64,000 bases of DNA from Mansonella perstans (Eukaryota; Nematoda; Chromadorea; Rhabditida; Onchocercidae), in NCBI GenBank assembly GCA_037074765.1, contig JBAMDO010000034.1:1-64000 (forward strand), read 5' to 3'. How positions within the stretch are numbered: the first letter of the stretch is position 1; the number at the start of each line of letters is the position of its first letter. The notes beneath the pieces were generated by a model. The model was not told where the DNA came from and made no database searches. It saw nothing but the letters and a program-made list of their open reading frames with translations. Shown here in pieces: positions 27,441 through 39,980 of this stretch. The translations under genes were made by a program, and so were the position numbers.

Positions 27441-27838
27441 TGTTACGTGACTAATGTGTAAATTGCGTGCGTAAAATGTAATAACATCACCGAACCTTTG
27501 ACAACAGGTGGAAAATGATCAATTCCAGGACAGTAAATTGCGCTAAGTGAATCGCTACCAGGATTGGACCAGTAATTGGACAAATATTCAAATGCAATGA
27601 TGATGCCACACAGGTTTGATAAACACCATTTCAAGTGGTGAACGGTTGACTTGGAATGTAAGGCAAAGCAAGCTTCCAATCTTTACATTTTTTTAAGTTT
27701 TTTAATGATTCAGTTTCGGGAATTCAGGGAAACTGAGGTTGAAATCGAACTTAGGCAACAGTCAAACTATTGTTAAACTAATCCTAAATTTGAATGTATT
27801 TGAATGTGATTGAATCGATCTGAAAGTCAAACATTCAG

Positions 27839-28564
27839 ATCAGGGATTTCCTCGGCAGGTAATTTCACAATTTTCTTTGCTTAAGAAATTATTGGCATTG
27901 CCGTATAATCCACTGGATGTGAGCATTTCACAAATGTCTTTCTTCGAATTGTAGTACTATCGTTGCAGTGATTCTCTACCAATACCACGAAACATTAGCT
28001 GCTTGCAACGACTTTCTTCTGCAAGTGAATTTGAATGAGATGCGATGTTAAAAAATTCAAGAAATTTGAAATGACTTTTGAAAAATGAAAAAATTTTTTT
28101 GGGTGTTCTGATACCGTACCAAAGGGACAACAAATCGTAGTTTCTGATATTGTTCTGTAATGGAAATCGGTGCTGGTGGCACATGATCGGGAACTGAAAC
28201 AAGTTTGATATGTTACTGGCCGGCTACATGGATTTACAAAAACTGAAATTTGATACAAAAGAGAGCTGTGTGGTAAAGCAATTATTAAAGGAAAATTTTG
28301 ACCTGAATGAAATTAATAGAAAAGCATAATTAGATGCGCATACCTGTGCAAGTGACTGCGCAAACAGCCTCAGTTATAAAATTATTTTGATTCCCTTTTC
28401 TGCCATTATACTCGAAATGTTTGCAAGTTAAAGCAGGTGCATCGTAATACCAACGGTTGGCAGATGGTGCAAATGCTTCCTTGACACCAACTGACAACGG
28501 CAGTTTACATGCTGCAGAATTGTTTTCCGAGCCGGGCAACACTGATACTCGTTCCATATTAAGC
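27839..28564 (-). pseudogene. Two-domain Kunitz gene with a nonsense-hit second domain
   Basis: Exon 28564-28344 follows a TATTTAG acceptor and encodes a Kunitz domain (ACKLP, NRWYYD, CKHFEYNG, KGNQNNF, VCAVTC). It lacks the second and fourth Cys, as in many nematode two-disulfide Kunitz domains. A linker exon starts at 28193 (VPDHVPPAPISITEQYQKLR). From about 28021 leftward, after CACTTGCAG, a second Kunitz domain runs SRCKQL, then TAG at 27959-27957, then YYNSKKDICEML, GNANNF, ENCEITC, and a normal TGA near 27840. The TAG sits where the conserved Trp of WYYN belongs. The join between the linker and second-domain exons is also out of phase as I read it. The first exon, with signal peptide, was not found. 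It may be a pseudogene, a truncated live gene, or contain a sequencing error. Confidence 0.6.
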
Positions 28565-28599
28565 CTAAATAGCACCAGTATTTTTTCCACAGTTATTTT

Positions 28600-31500
28600 C
28601 GCTTATACTAACACTTTTTTTTTATAAAGCTAACATTTTTTTTTGTAAGCAAATGAATTTTGAAGCTCTGCTGTTGAAATGTAATTTTGAGCATATAACT
28701 ATTAGTTGAAACTGAGCAAGCAACGACAATCGGCAACAGTAATCATTGCAGTGCATTCATTATATTCAACATCATTGTTTCATTGAAAGGTCAAGTAAAA
28801 TTGAAAAAATATTTTCCAGAAATAGTGGAAAAGGTCTTATTAAGGATTATTCAAAAATTGCAGAACAAAAAAAAGCTGGAAAAAAGTTGTGTATTGCAAT
28901 ATAAGTTTTTTGCTTTGCCAAGTCTGTTTAGAATTTTTATTTAAGAAGATATATATATCACATTCCATCATCCTGCATCGACTTCTCTTCATCTTAAAAT
29001 CTTGGCTAAAAGTAGAAAAAAATGCTGCAATTTTGCACTCTGTGAAAATGGAGTCTTAAAGCAAGGTAATCGGGATGAAAATAGAGGGTGAATAAAGAAT
29101 ATTAAGAAGGATAAGTAGCAAAGAAAAAGGATCAGATTTGGTGCAACCTGTTGTGCTTACTTTTGTCTAATATGTTTACAATGGACACTCATCTTACTCA
29201 TTGCTTCTTCTTCATTGAAATCTCTTTTAAAACATTACCCTCTCCCAGCAAATACCGAATTCAAGAGAAGCACGAACTGGTTTTATTGTGTATGTGTGCA
29301 ACACTATTTGGCGGAAAAAGTTGATATCTCTTCGCTTTTCCATTTTTCATCAAGAAAAATAAAAGTTTTGATGAAAACAAAAGTTTTTGATCATCTGATC
29401 ATCTGTCATCCAGAAAATAAGCATTATACTTTTATATAATGTAACGGTATTGCTAAAAAATTAGTCTATAAATCGATAGTCATTAATTTTAAAACAATAG
29501 TGATCAAAAGTGCAAGCTTTAAATTTGATTTAATTAACGATGAAAGTTATGGTTTTCCGAAATATGTAAGCTTGGTAGATGGATCATTTGTTCAATAAAT
29601 CATAAAGAACACTTTTCTTGCAAAATATGACCAATAATTATATCAGAATCTGATATATAAATTAAAAGATAAAAGCAAAGGGTCATAAAAATGAATTCAT
29701 TCTACTTGGTCAGGATAATCATGTCATTTACCTCAATATATCATTTGTCAATAATACATAGTGTCCAATCCTATTGAACATCAATCTCTTGCTCATCGTT
29801 CATCTTTGCACTGATTTCTAATTCATATACAGCAAATAATTCATCTATTTGATCTTTGCAAACAAAATATCTCCAAGCTTTTTTCTACGGAATCACATAT
29901 TCAGATAGGAATCCAGTTAATATATTAGTTTATAAAGTGATTAATTACTTGAATCAGGTACGATAAACATAAAGAAAATAGAAATAGCAGTAATAACAAT
30001 AATATTATTATTACTTTCTTAAATCTTGAATATAACTTGAATATAAAAGAATTTTGAATATAAAAATATAATATAATTGAATATAAAACTTGAATATAAC
30101 AAAATTCAACTTGAATTTTGAGAGTGAATTGCAAAGCAGCACAAAAGCAATTATTGAGAAATTACTGGCATTGCTATAGGATTGATCGATATGGCCAAGT
30201 AAATCTTTCTAATCAAAAACAGTTACTCCTATGCGCCTCTCTATCAAAAATAATGCAACTAAAACTTAAAGTACTCAAAGTAGTCTTCACAATAGTCAAA
30301 ATTACTTCTTTGTGCTAAATTAAAAATATGTTTAATTTGAATAAAAATTGAGCTCATAAATGAACATTTAAGGCAATGTTTATGGTAGTGCCTTTTACAT
30401 AATCTTCTGTTCAAATTGTTTTTCTTTTTGTTTAATCAAAGTTATACTTGAATAAAATTATCAGTATCTCCTTTGTCTATTTCAATATGAAGCATTACTT
30501 TTAGTTTCGCTTTTTTCTATTAAAAATTGCGAACCAATCTTTTATGAGGAAATTTAATTGTTTTATTGAACGATGCACACTTCGTTTCTAAAAACTTAAG
30601 TACATGCTACAAAGTCAAAGAAATGGTTGTTGCTTAAAATGAAATTAATGAATATGCTTGGGATGGTAACTTTTGAAAGCCTTGCTTCGAAAAAAAACTA
30701 ACTTTAACTTACTTCGAGAAAACTTAGAAAGAATAACTGCATGAGCTGAATTTGGTTATGGCTGTCAATTGTACTGTAAAAGTTTTTTTCTCAAGCAAAC
30801 ATGAACTATTTATGACATATGTACATCAATCGTACATCGACTTACGACAATCGGAAATACTTTTCGAAGTATACTGAACAGCTATCAGATAACAACTAAG
30901 TAAATTATAAATGCACAAGTTATAAAAGATAAGAAAAGACGACCTATAGAAAGATCAAAGAGTTATCACTTTATTTCTAATTTCTCTTTAATGATTCAAT
31001 TAATGATTGATGATTATATCATTAATTACAGAGATTGTATAAGGTAAGCTTAAAAGCATTTATTTTTCAATGATCTTTTGTGAAAATAAGTTTTTTTGGG
31101 TCAGATCATTGCTATATCTTATAACAGAAGACTAAGTGAATGCAGTGAAATGTTTTTTCCTGGTCATTGCAAGTGCTGATCGCTTGAAATTTTCCGTTTG
31201 TAAAAAGCAAAACATTGCTGTAAGATATGTAAAACTACCTGTCAAATCTTCAAATATATGGTGATTACGCCAGGTGTTGAGAAGCACCTAGTTATCCATT
31301 TATTTTTTGGTATGCCATTCTCTTAAGAGATTGACGATTTTGAAAATTTTCCTCTATCGAGTCTAGAAACTAACTTTTCATTAATTTCGCCTTTAACACT
31401 TTCTAAAGGCAGAAATGCTTCCTTTTTTTGCTCTTTCGTTACGATTTTTGTATACTTCGCTATTTAGATGTTCTAATTCAGTTGAAAGAATTCCAATTCT

Positions 31501-33217
31501 TGGCCAAGAACTAACTGCAAAGTGATATTACTCATTGATAATTTTCAATGGCAAATAAACGATTGGCTCAGCAGCATATCTCTAGGTTACTATGCTAGAG
31601 AAAATAAGGTAAAGCTGTTTGGAGAAAATGGCTCAGTAGCATATCTTTAGGCGTGCGAGAAAGGATCGCTTAAACTGACATTATTTCCCTGTTTTTTTTG
31701 TCATATAAAATTATTATTTTCAATCCATTTTGATTTGACAAATTCTCATTGAATTAAGTTAATTTGCAAAAAATAAAATCTCTTGATCGAGTGATTTGCA
31801 GCTTCTTTCATTTTGATGATTGTTGTTATTGATAACAATTTGTTACTACTACTTTTGAAATAACTGACAAATTTTGTTCTGACAATCACTTTTCGTCATT
31901 GAATCTTCAGACTGCAATGGAATCCTGGACTCATCTTGATGAAATCCTAGAGTCATAGTAAAACTCAGTTTGATAAAAAATTTTTTTGTATGCCATTCTC
32001 TTAAGAGATTAGCTATTCTGAAACTTTTGATTGTGATACTGTGATCTTAGGTGATTCGATAAGAATTCATAAAAATAAATTAGCTTTAATTGTTAATTGT
32101 AGAGATGAATGTTTATTTCAGAGTATTTAATAAGATTTAATAATCTTAAATGATATTTGACTAAATTAATAACATATTTATACAGCCAAAAGACTCTTTA
32201 TTCTCAAAATTGCTATGAATTTCAAAAAAAAAATAATGTTGATTAAGCAAAATTTCTTACGCTCGGACCTTTCAAAAAATAATGCATTGAAGGAAGGCAA
32301 TAATATATTCTCGAATTAGACATTCTGCAATATATCCTATTCATGGAACTTCAATTTCGCATTCAAATTTTCCTGTGCTTCTCAGACTTCTCAGAATTAC
32401 AAGTCTAAATTTTTCACGATAGTAATTTCCGAAATGAAATGATAAGATTACTTCCAAAAAATACAAAACCAACACAATCAGGTATCTCAATCCATTTAAT
32501 CCAATTAATTGATAAGTGTGGTAACTTTCGCTTTGAATCAATAATCAATACGGCTTTCGAAATTGCGTATAATTGTGATGTGGTGAAAACAAAGTGAAAG
32601 GAGCTGATGAAAATGTGATAGAATATAGAACTAGAAGTAAGTAAGATTATCAATATTAACAAAAACATTGCAATGCAGTGGTGGCATCCACAAGCAATTA
32701 CACTTTAAAATCGAACAACTTTCTCCTGTTTCACTTCATTTTTTTTCTTTGGAAAAAATAGTAAATTTTCAATTTCATCATTGTTATCAAAATAATAAAT
32801 GAATACATCAAGGCTGAACCAGAATGTTAATTAAAAGTATTTTTAGTAGTCTTAAATTAATGCATAATTTAAGAATCGAAAGAGATCGGTTTAATTTTAG
32901 GTTCTTTTAATTGCTTGAAAGGAATGGATTTCTTTTAGATAGTTGTTAAAGTATCATTCGTTGACCACTTCCATTTCCAAATTATTTTCATGTCAGTATA
33001 TTGTATTTAATTCAGTCAGAAATTTAAACTGACTATTTCAAAATAAACATATTTTATTATCCATGATGCATGCAGTTGTAACAATAGCAAAATTTCAAAT
33101 ATTATTGATATTTATAGATATTACTACATTTCAGGATCGATCTTGAAAACAACAGTGCTTGTTCATCAACCATTATTCCTTGAAAATTCGAAGTCATCTT
33201 CTATTTAGTAGCCAGAA
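28600..33217. other. Long AT-rich region, no supported gene
   Basis: I see no convincing exon chain on either strand. A minus-strand open stretch near 32660-32420 (contains HLSINWIKWIEIPDCVGFVF) is weakly protein-like. Two direct repeat copies lie at about 31309-31350 and 31986-32027. The missing first exon of the Kunitz gene could be in the right-hand flank just above 28600. Confidence 0.35.
31309..32027. repeat. Pair of direct repeats around TATGCCATTCTCTTAAGAGATT
   Basis: The 22-base core tatgccattctcttaagaga-tt occurs at about 31311 and again at about 31988. Both copies share T-rich upstream and gattttgaaa/tattctgaaa-like downstream bases, for roughly 40 bp of similarity. The copies are about 677 bp apart. 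The core contains the palindrome tctcttaagaga. Between them are two imperfect copies of a ggctcagYagcatatctYtagg motif (about 31565 and 31630). The set looks like remnants of a small repetitive element. Confidence 0.6.
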
Positions 33218-36200
33218 ATGCCGATAAAGTCCATGCTTACGGATGTTGATGTTCCCTGTTTATCTTTTCATGAAATGATTTTTTCCGAAATGCAACAATA
33301 TGGCAACGAAATTGCACTGGTAAACCAAATTCCTTACCGCCATAATTTTTGAAATTACTTTAAAATAATTAAGTTTTATAGATAAACAACGATACCGACG
33401 AAATGTTTACGTTTGAAGATATCTTGGTTAAAACAAAATACATAGCAAATTCATTACTTGCAATGAGAATAGAAAAGGGCGAGGTATGACATTTTGTTTG
33501 TCATATATGTTAATATAATCAATAAAAGTTTCGAGCAAATACAGAAATTCGCTTTTTTCAATTCAGAAAAAATATTTAATAGAAAATTACAGAAGGAAAG
33601 ATTCTATTGTTTTTAACTTTACTTGTCGAAGTGGTAATTTACTTGTTGAACTTATCTAATCACTTATTTTTATTTGCATCCTTCGCTTAATCGAATGCCT
33701 TCTTATGAGCTGCCAATATAAAGCTATAAATATCTTGTACGAAATACAAATGTTCTCCCAGACAATTTATTCTTTCTTATTTTAAAAAATAAATTTTTCT
33801 TTTAAATAAGATGTATTTTCTAAAAATTTATTTATTTTGAATATTCTAGCCCATAATTCTTTGTGTGCCAAATTGTCCAGAATTCGTATGGCTATTTCTG
33901 GGAATATCATTTGCTGGTGGGATTGTATGTCCACTACATCCAAGCTTTTCAAAAGGTTTATTAAAATTTTGCATCATTTTTCTTTTAAAATTTATTGTGT
34001 TTTTCATTTCTTTCAAAAACAAATGAACAGTTAATAATACATTGAAGGGATGGTATAAAAATAATTCGAGTTTTCTATTTGACTTTGCAATAAATCTGCA
34101 AATAAATATTGCGGTACTACAAATTATTTTATTGTCACTTCTTCCATTATGTTTTTTGGTGTTGCTTGCTGTAGGCCGATAATAGAGATGACAAATTTGA
34201 TCAATGAATCAAAATGAGTTATGAAGCAATGGCAAAAACTCTTGTCATAGTAAGACATATTCAGTTAAGCAGGGACGAAGTGTTTTAAAGAGAATTCAGC
34301 TAATGTAATGATTAATCATAGAAGTTAACAATAGTCAACTGAAAGTATAGCCTGAAAATGTGATATTCGAAGCAAAAAAATGAAAGAAAAGTCCAGTTAT
34401 CTGAACCGAGAACTGATTAACAATCAAAAGAACTCCTTTTTTGAAGCGGATTTGGTATTGCTCACTTTAACTTTTTGAATCCACGTAAAACTACAACATC
34501 TGGAGATATGCAAATTAAATCAATATTATAAACAAATTGAAGTAACCTAGTGACAAGAAGACCTTAATGCTTCACTGCTACAATATCTAAAACCTGGTAA
34601 TTGTTATCTCAAAAGTTAAAATTAGTCATGAACTTCTATTGCATAAGTGATATCCTACCTTATCTTTCTTCAACTAACTCTAACTTTTTTAAATCGTTTC
34701 CATTAGTTTTTTCCGAAAGATGGTCCTATAATTGACAGGATGAAGAGAATGTTTTCAGTGGGTTCAATGAATGCAAAGACAATGGTTCCCAGCTTAAAGG
34801 ATGAAATGAACTAATAATTTCTTCTTTGCAACAACATTTTACTGTTATTTCTTATGTAATTGTCCAGGACATTCTGTTTACAATGATTGATATTAATCAC
34901 CAATTGAAATCACTTCTTTTTAAAGCAAATTTTTCAAGTTCAATTGATTTTTTAATTTGCAGACGAAATGCGCTGGCAAATAATGGATTCGACATCGAGG
35001 TTTGCTTTCGTCGTACCGAATGCGCTAGACAACGTATCAGCAGTATTCAACGAGCTGGGCATCGATCATAGGGTACATATAAAAATTGTGATAGATTTAG
35101 CATTCATCGAATGTTTGCACACTTTTTTCACTTTTATTTGAAAAAAAAAAATTTTTGCACTAATTGATAATTCTGAAAAAAAAAAAAAAAAATTTTTGCA
35201 CTAATTTATAATTCTGTATAATAAATATGAAGAGATGAAATGCAATTTCAGATAATTTCCACTGGTAATCGCCAAGTATCGAAGGAATTCCCAATCCTGA
35301 GCGATTTAGCCTTGACAATCGCTCGTTCTTCTTCAACATATCCAAAAATAAACCCTGAAGAGGACATTGTTTTCTTACCCTATTCAACAGGAACAAGTGG
35401 ACCGCGAAAGGGAGTTGCCATAACACATTTTGTTTTCAATGCTATGCTGAAAACGTTCAACAAGTAGATATCTTTATTTCCTAGGCAGAAAATTTTTCAT
35501 TTACTCAAAAATGCCAATATTTAGTAAATGAAAAGGTTGAAATTTTCTTGAATTATAAGTTAATACATTATTTTGATAAGCTAAGAAATCTTCACTCAAT
35601 TCTTCTAGGAGAAATGAAATTAGAAGAAAAATGATAAGAAACAGATGAAGAAAATCATTAAATACTGTTCTAGGAAAAACTAGGAAGTTTCCTGAACTAT
35701 AAATCATTTCAAGTCTGTTATATTATATCATCTTCAACTTTAAAGGTTTCGCTCTTTGTAACGCAATTATATCTTAAAAAATCATCATGCATTTATCATT
35801 ATTTTACTGTTATTAATTCTCACATATTTCGCCTCTTCCTTCATACCTTCCCAAGAAAATATCATAGGTCGCTTTTAAGCGTGTTTCTAGTTGCTTAACA
35901 TTTCAGTAAGGAAGCGTACGATTTACCAGATCATGGTGAGTTTATTCTCTCCAGTGCTCTATTTCATGATACCTTCGGGCGTGATGTACTCTTTTCGTCG
36001 TTATCAAATGGTGCAACAGTAGTAACATTTACAGATAAAGTGGAAACGTTAGCAAAATGCATTCATGTATATAAGGTTTGCCTAATTGCGTGTTAAAACT
36101 CTTTTTCAGTCATCTTAATTACCTCATTAGTAGTTAGTTCTATGCCATAACCATGGAAAACTACAATTCATTCACTAAATCATACCGTAATTTAATGCAG

Positions 36201-39200
36201 TCAAGAATTACAAGCCAGTACCATTTTACAGGTTAAAATATTATTTATCAGTACCACTACACTCAGGCATCTTTGTGATACAAATATAATTGATCGTTAT
36301 CCATATTATCACTTGAAAACTGTCGTAGTCGGGACAGAAGCGATTGGAGAAGATACGTTAAAGCGTGCATATCGTTGCTTACCATCTGTCAAGCACTTCA
36401 GTGCTGGTTAGATACTTCTTTTTTGTTCCATAAAAATTTCATTCAATTTTCGTTTCCAAGGCATGACAAAGAAATATGAAACACTAGGCAGATTGTTTTG
36501 TTTAATTTTTTAAATATGTAATGCAATATTCTCTGATCCAATATTATCATCTGAAAAGTGCCGTAATTGTGAACGGAAGCACTTTAGCTATAACAGTTTT
36601 CAGGTGACAATATAGGTGTTGATCAGTTTTGTAGTTACTTAATTATTTCAGTTTACGAAATGACTGAGGCAGGAATTATCTGCAGGACAACCAAATTTTC
36701 TCCTTTCATATCTCGCTCATGCGGGACATTATGTGCTGGTTTAAGCATGATGGTCATTTACTTCTCATTTCTTTGAATTTCATTACAAATTGTATTTTTC
36801 TTTTCTTTGAAAGTTTTACAATAATACAAGATTTTTGGAAACCGAATATTTTAATCGTTAAAAGGCAAAATTTATCTTTTAATTCTCTTAAGAGATCGAA
36901 GAGAGGAAATATTTTTTTTTTGAAACACAGATATTTTGTTTCATTGGAACAAGAAAATTTGTTAAGGTGATAGATATGATTACTGGAGCTGAAGTTGGCT
37001 CAAACGAGCAAGGCCTTATTCTGCTCGGAGGACAAAATGTGGTGTCACCTTATTGGAAGAATGACAAGGCTACTTCTGAAGATTTTCAACGAAATGGTTG
37101 GAGAAATACTGGTATTTTTTATTTGATATCTTCTAATTAAAAATAATTAAATTAAATAGAAATTTGAATGAATTGTTGCCAACAGAAGCAACATATTCAT
37201 GAGCTGCTTTTAAACCAATGCATCCTGAAAAGTGTTATTAGATTATAGAGTGTTACATAAAGCTATGGTTGTGACAAAATATGTATGAAATAAGGTCAAT
37301 TAAATTTTCATGCAGAGTAATGAAAATATCTCAATAAGCAGAATTAAATATCAAAAAAAGAATTGAGTATCGAATGCATCAAGAGTATGAGAAATGATTC
37401 AATGAATTTTGTAGGTGATATTGGATTTTATGATAACGATGGTAATGTGTTCCTTGTAGATCGAGAAAAACAAATGATTAAGATTGACGGGCTTCAAGTA
37501 TGATTTTCAAATTTTGGTACCAAATTTTGAAAAAATTTTGAAACAACTGCTTTTTAAATACAATACGGTCGTCATTTCTTTAGGGTTAATTTATCCCATT
37601 TACTTTTTTCGAGTAATAAACCCAAGATGCATTTGAGTTTATAACTTTTCCTTGCAAAATGAAAAATAAAAGAGAGTCAAAATTACTGCCCTCACTTAAT
37701 TTTACTCAGATAAGTTGAGTTTTCTGTCCTATAAACTATGAAATTTGTGAAATGGAACTTTAATGAAATTTTCGAAAATACTATGTATGTTCAGTGATTC
37801 CGTATTTAGGTAACACCACAAGAACTTGAATCAATTCTCTTAACTCATCCATCCATTGCTGAGGCAGCTGTTGTACCAGCAATAAAGATGAATCAACAAG
37901 AAGTACCAGTAGCTTTCGTAGTGCTTAAGCCGCGTATGCTTGCCGATGCTGAACAGATTAAGGAGTTTATAAATAGTATGTTGTACTTTTACTTGAAATG
38001 CATATTATATGCACTTTTTTTGTTCGCAGTAATTTGTTCAGCTAGAAATGTTCTCTGAAATTAATATTACAAAGGATTTGATGATTCAGCATTAGAGGAA
38101 GATTGATGGTCAGGGATTGAAAAATCAAATTTGTTAAGGTCATAACAATAAGCTAAGCAGTAAATAAATTGCCTTTCTAATTTAGTAAAGAGCGATATAT
38201 GTAAGAAAAAAATGTAAAAAGAGCGGAAATTGTAAGCGGAAATTAATTGCTGTGAACAATAATATGTTGTGAGTTTATATATTGGACAGGCAACGATCAT
38301 TTCAAAAATAAATAATTTCAATTTCAGATTTGTTACATCTCTCAGTAATCATCAGTTTTATTTTTAGAACGTGTGATGCGTCATAAACAAGTGGATATTG
38401 TCGTGATAGCAATGGCATTACCTCGGTCGCCAGGTGGTAAAATACTTTGGCGGTTACTACGTGAGGCTGCTAACAGGTATATATGAATTACTTTCGCAGT
38501 TATAATTCTCAGTTATAATTATAAAATTTATCAAATATTCTCTCATTCTGTTTAACTTACAATGTTGATTAATGAATATGAATAACGCTTCACTCTCTTC
38601 ATCTGAAATAGAAGTAGTACTATTTATCAGAGAAGCTCTATTACATCAAAAAATCTTTACTTACCTTACCTACGAAATTTCCATCGAATAGTAATAACAT
38701 AAATGATTCCCGTCACAATACTTAGTAAGCAAAAAGTAAAAGTATATCCATTTAACGGCCTAAATATTATGGCTGCTTGGCTTTATTACTACAATCGCAA
38801 TCATATTTGTAGCTTATTTTCATTACTTCCTGGAAATTTTCAGTTGCAAATATTACTTTATGCAAATATTACTGTATTTTAAACTGACATGATAATTTGT
38901 TGAATTTATTTTACTGTTCAACAATCTGTGCTTACTTCTTTTTCAAAATGTTTCGAAATATTATTCGTTTTGATCTGGTAAAATTTTGTTTGTGAAAAAT
39001 TTCCACTGAACAAATCTTCTCTAACTTTTATATTTGTTATTTCAATAAAGACTGATAATAAATTGTAGCAATAAATGAAAATGATTTCGATTGTACTTTT
39101 TAATTTCCATGAATTGTTCCGTATTTCAAATTTGATGGCAATGCAACATTGTTGTCTATGTTTAGTGGTGATAAATGATAAAGCTGATCAGTGGTGCGGT

Positions 39201-39980
39201 TTGTACAGAATATTCTATGCAAATAGATAATTAAAGGAATATCGATGATAACATAAGGATAAACATATAATGATTTCGATTTAGATCGTCCTCATTTCTA
39301 AAATTTATCGGGAGGAAATATTTTATGTCATTTACCGCTCCCACATAGGCAGACTTGTTTTGTTACTTTCGTCATCTATTATCTCCGTCCACTTTAATTT
39401 TATCATCCGCCATTCATCTCTTTTGTCTCTTTTCATCGTCCATCAGGGACACAAATACCGATAAATCAAAATTCACGTTTTCATCGATTAGTTTTGAAAA
39501 GTTTTTGGGATGCATTTTCTCCCACTGAAATGAGTGATAAAATTTTAGACCATCCAATAATGATCAAAATCGTTTACAGAATTTATAGTACTAACTTCTA
39601 TTCTTTCCTATGAAATTTACAAAATCCAACATATCCATTAAACCATTTATAACAGTTTGAATATTTCAGAAGGGTTTCATTTAAGTTTTTGAAAATTTTA
39701 AATCAATATTTTCCGTTCATTGAACAGAAAAAGTGTAGATTGTTTAAAAATGATGAACAATGATTGTTAAATAGTAAGAAATCAATTCAACACATTAATT
39801 TACTGTTTTTTCCTACTCACGTTTATCGTCAGCTATTTCTTCTCCCATAGCAACTTCAATTCTATTTCTTTTCTTTTCAAATGCCTTTTTTGAATGGAAT
39901 TTTGTAGATGTGTACTTCCAAATAAAAGTGACCACTTTTTTACTCAAAAATCCAAAAACTCAAAAAGGACACATCATTAA
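33218..39980 (+). CDS. 4-coumarate-CoA-ligase/acyl-CoA-synthetase-like AMP-binding enzyme
   Basis: Thirteen exons: 33218-33319, 33382-33483, 33850-33955, 34963-35072, 35252-35463, 35907-36075, 36232-36406, 36652-36752, 36967-37111, 37415-37497, 37810-37975, 38368-38476, 39908-39980. All phases agree, for about 550 residues, the normal 4CL-family length. Motifs in order: AMP-binding P-loop YSTGTSGPRKG, VYEMTEAG (A5), NTGDIGFYDNDGNVFLVDRE (A7/A8 hinge), GLQVTPQELE, and PRSPGGKILWRLLRE with the catalytic Lys (A10). The enzyme should adenylate a carboxylic acid and transfer it to CoA. The substrate cannot be read from sequence. No PTS1 peroxisomal tripeptide is visible, since it ends THH. The last exon lies after a 1.4-kb intron and is the least certain part. 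Confidence 0.88.
35130..35215. repeat. Tandem duplication with poly-A tracts in an ACS-like gene intron
   Basis: Two near-identical copies of an A-tract followed by tttttgcactaattgataattctg lie side by side just before exon 5 of the acyl-CoA-synthetase-like gene. They differ in A-tract length and one base. This looks like simple slippage and has no evident function. Confidence 0.75.

Noticed and set aside
27443..27679. Third Kunitz domain downstream of the broken Kunitz gene
   Set aside because: A CPITGP-like motif is present in one frame, but no WYYN, GN.NNF or paired cysteines follow.
28600..33217. Wolbachia-derived insert in the gene-poor region
   Set aside because: I found no bacterial-type long ORF or recognisable bacterial protein. 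The sequence is AT-rich noise like the rest.
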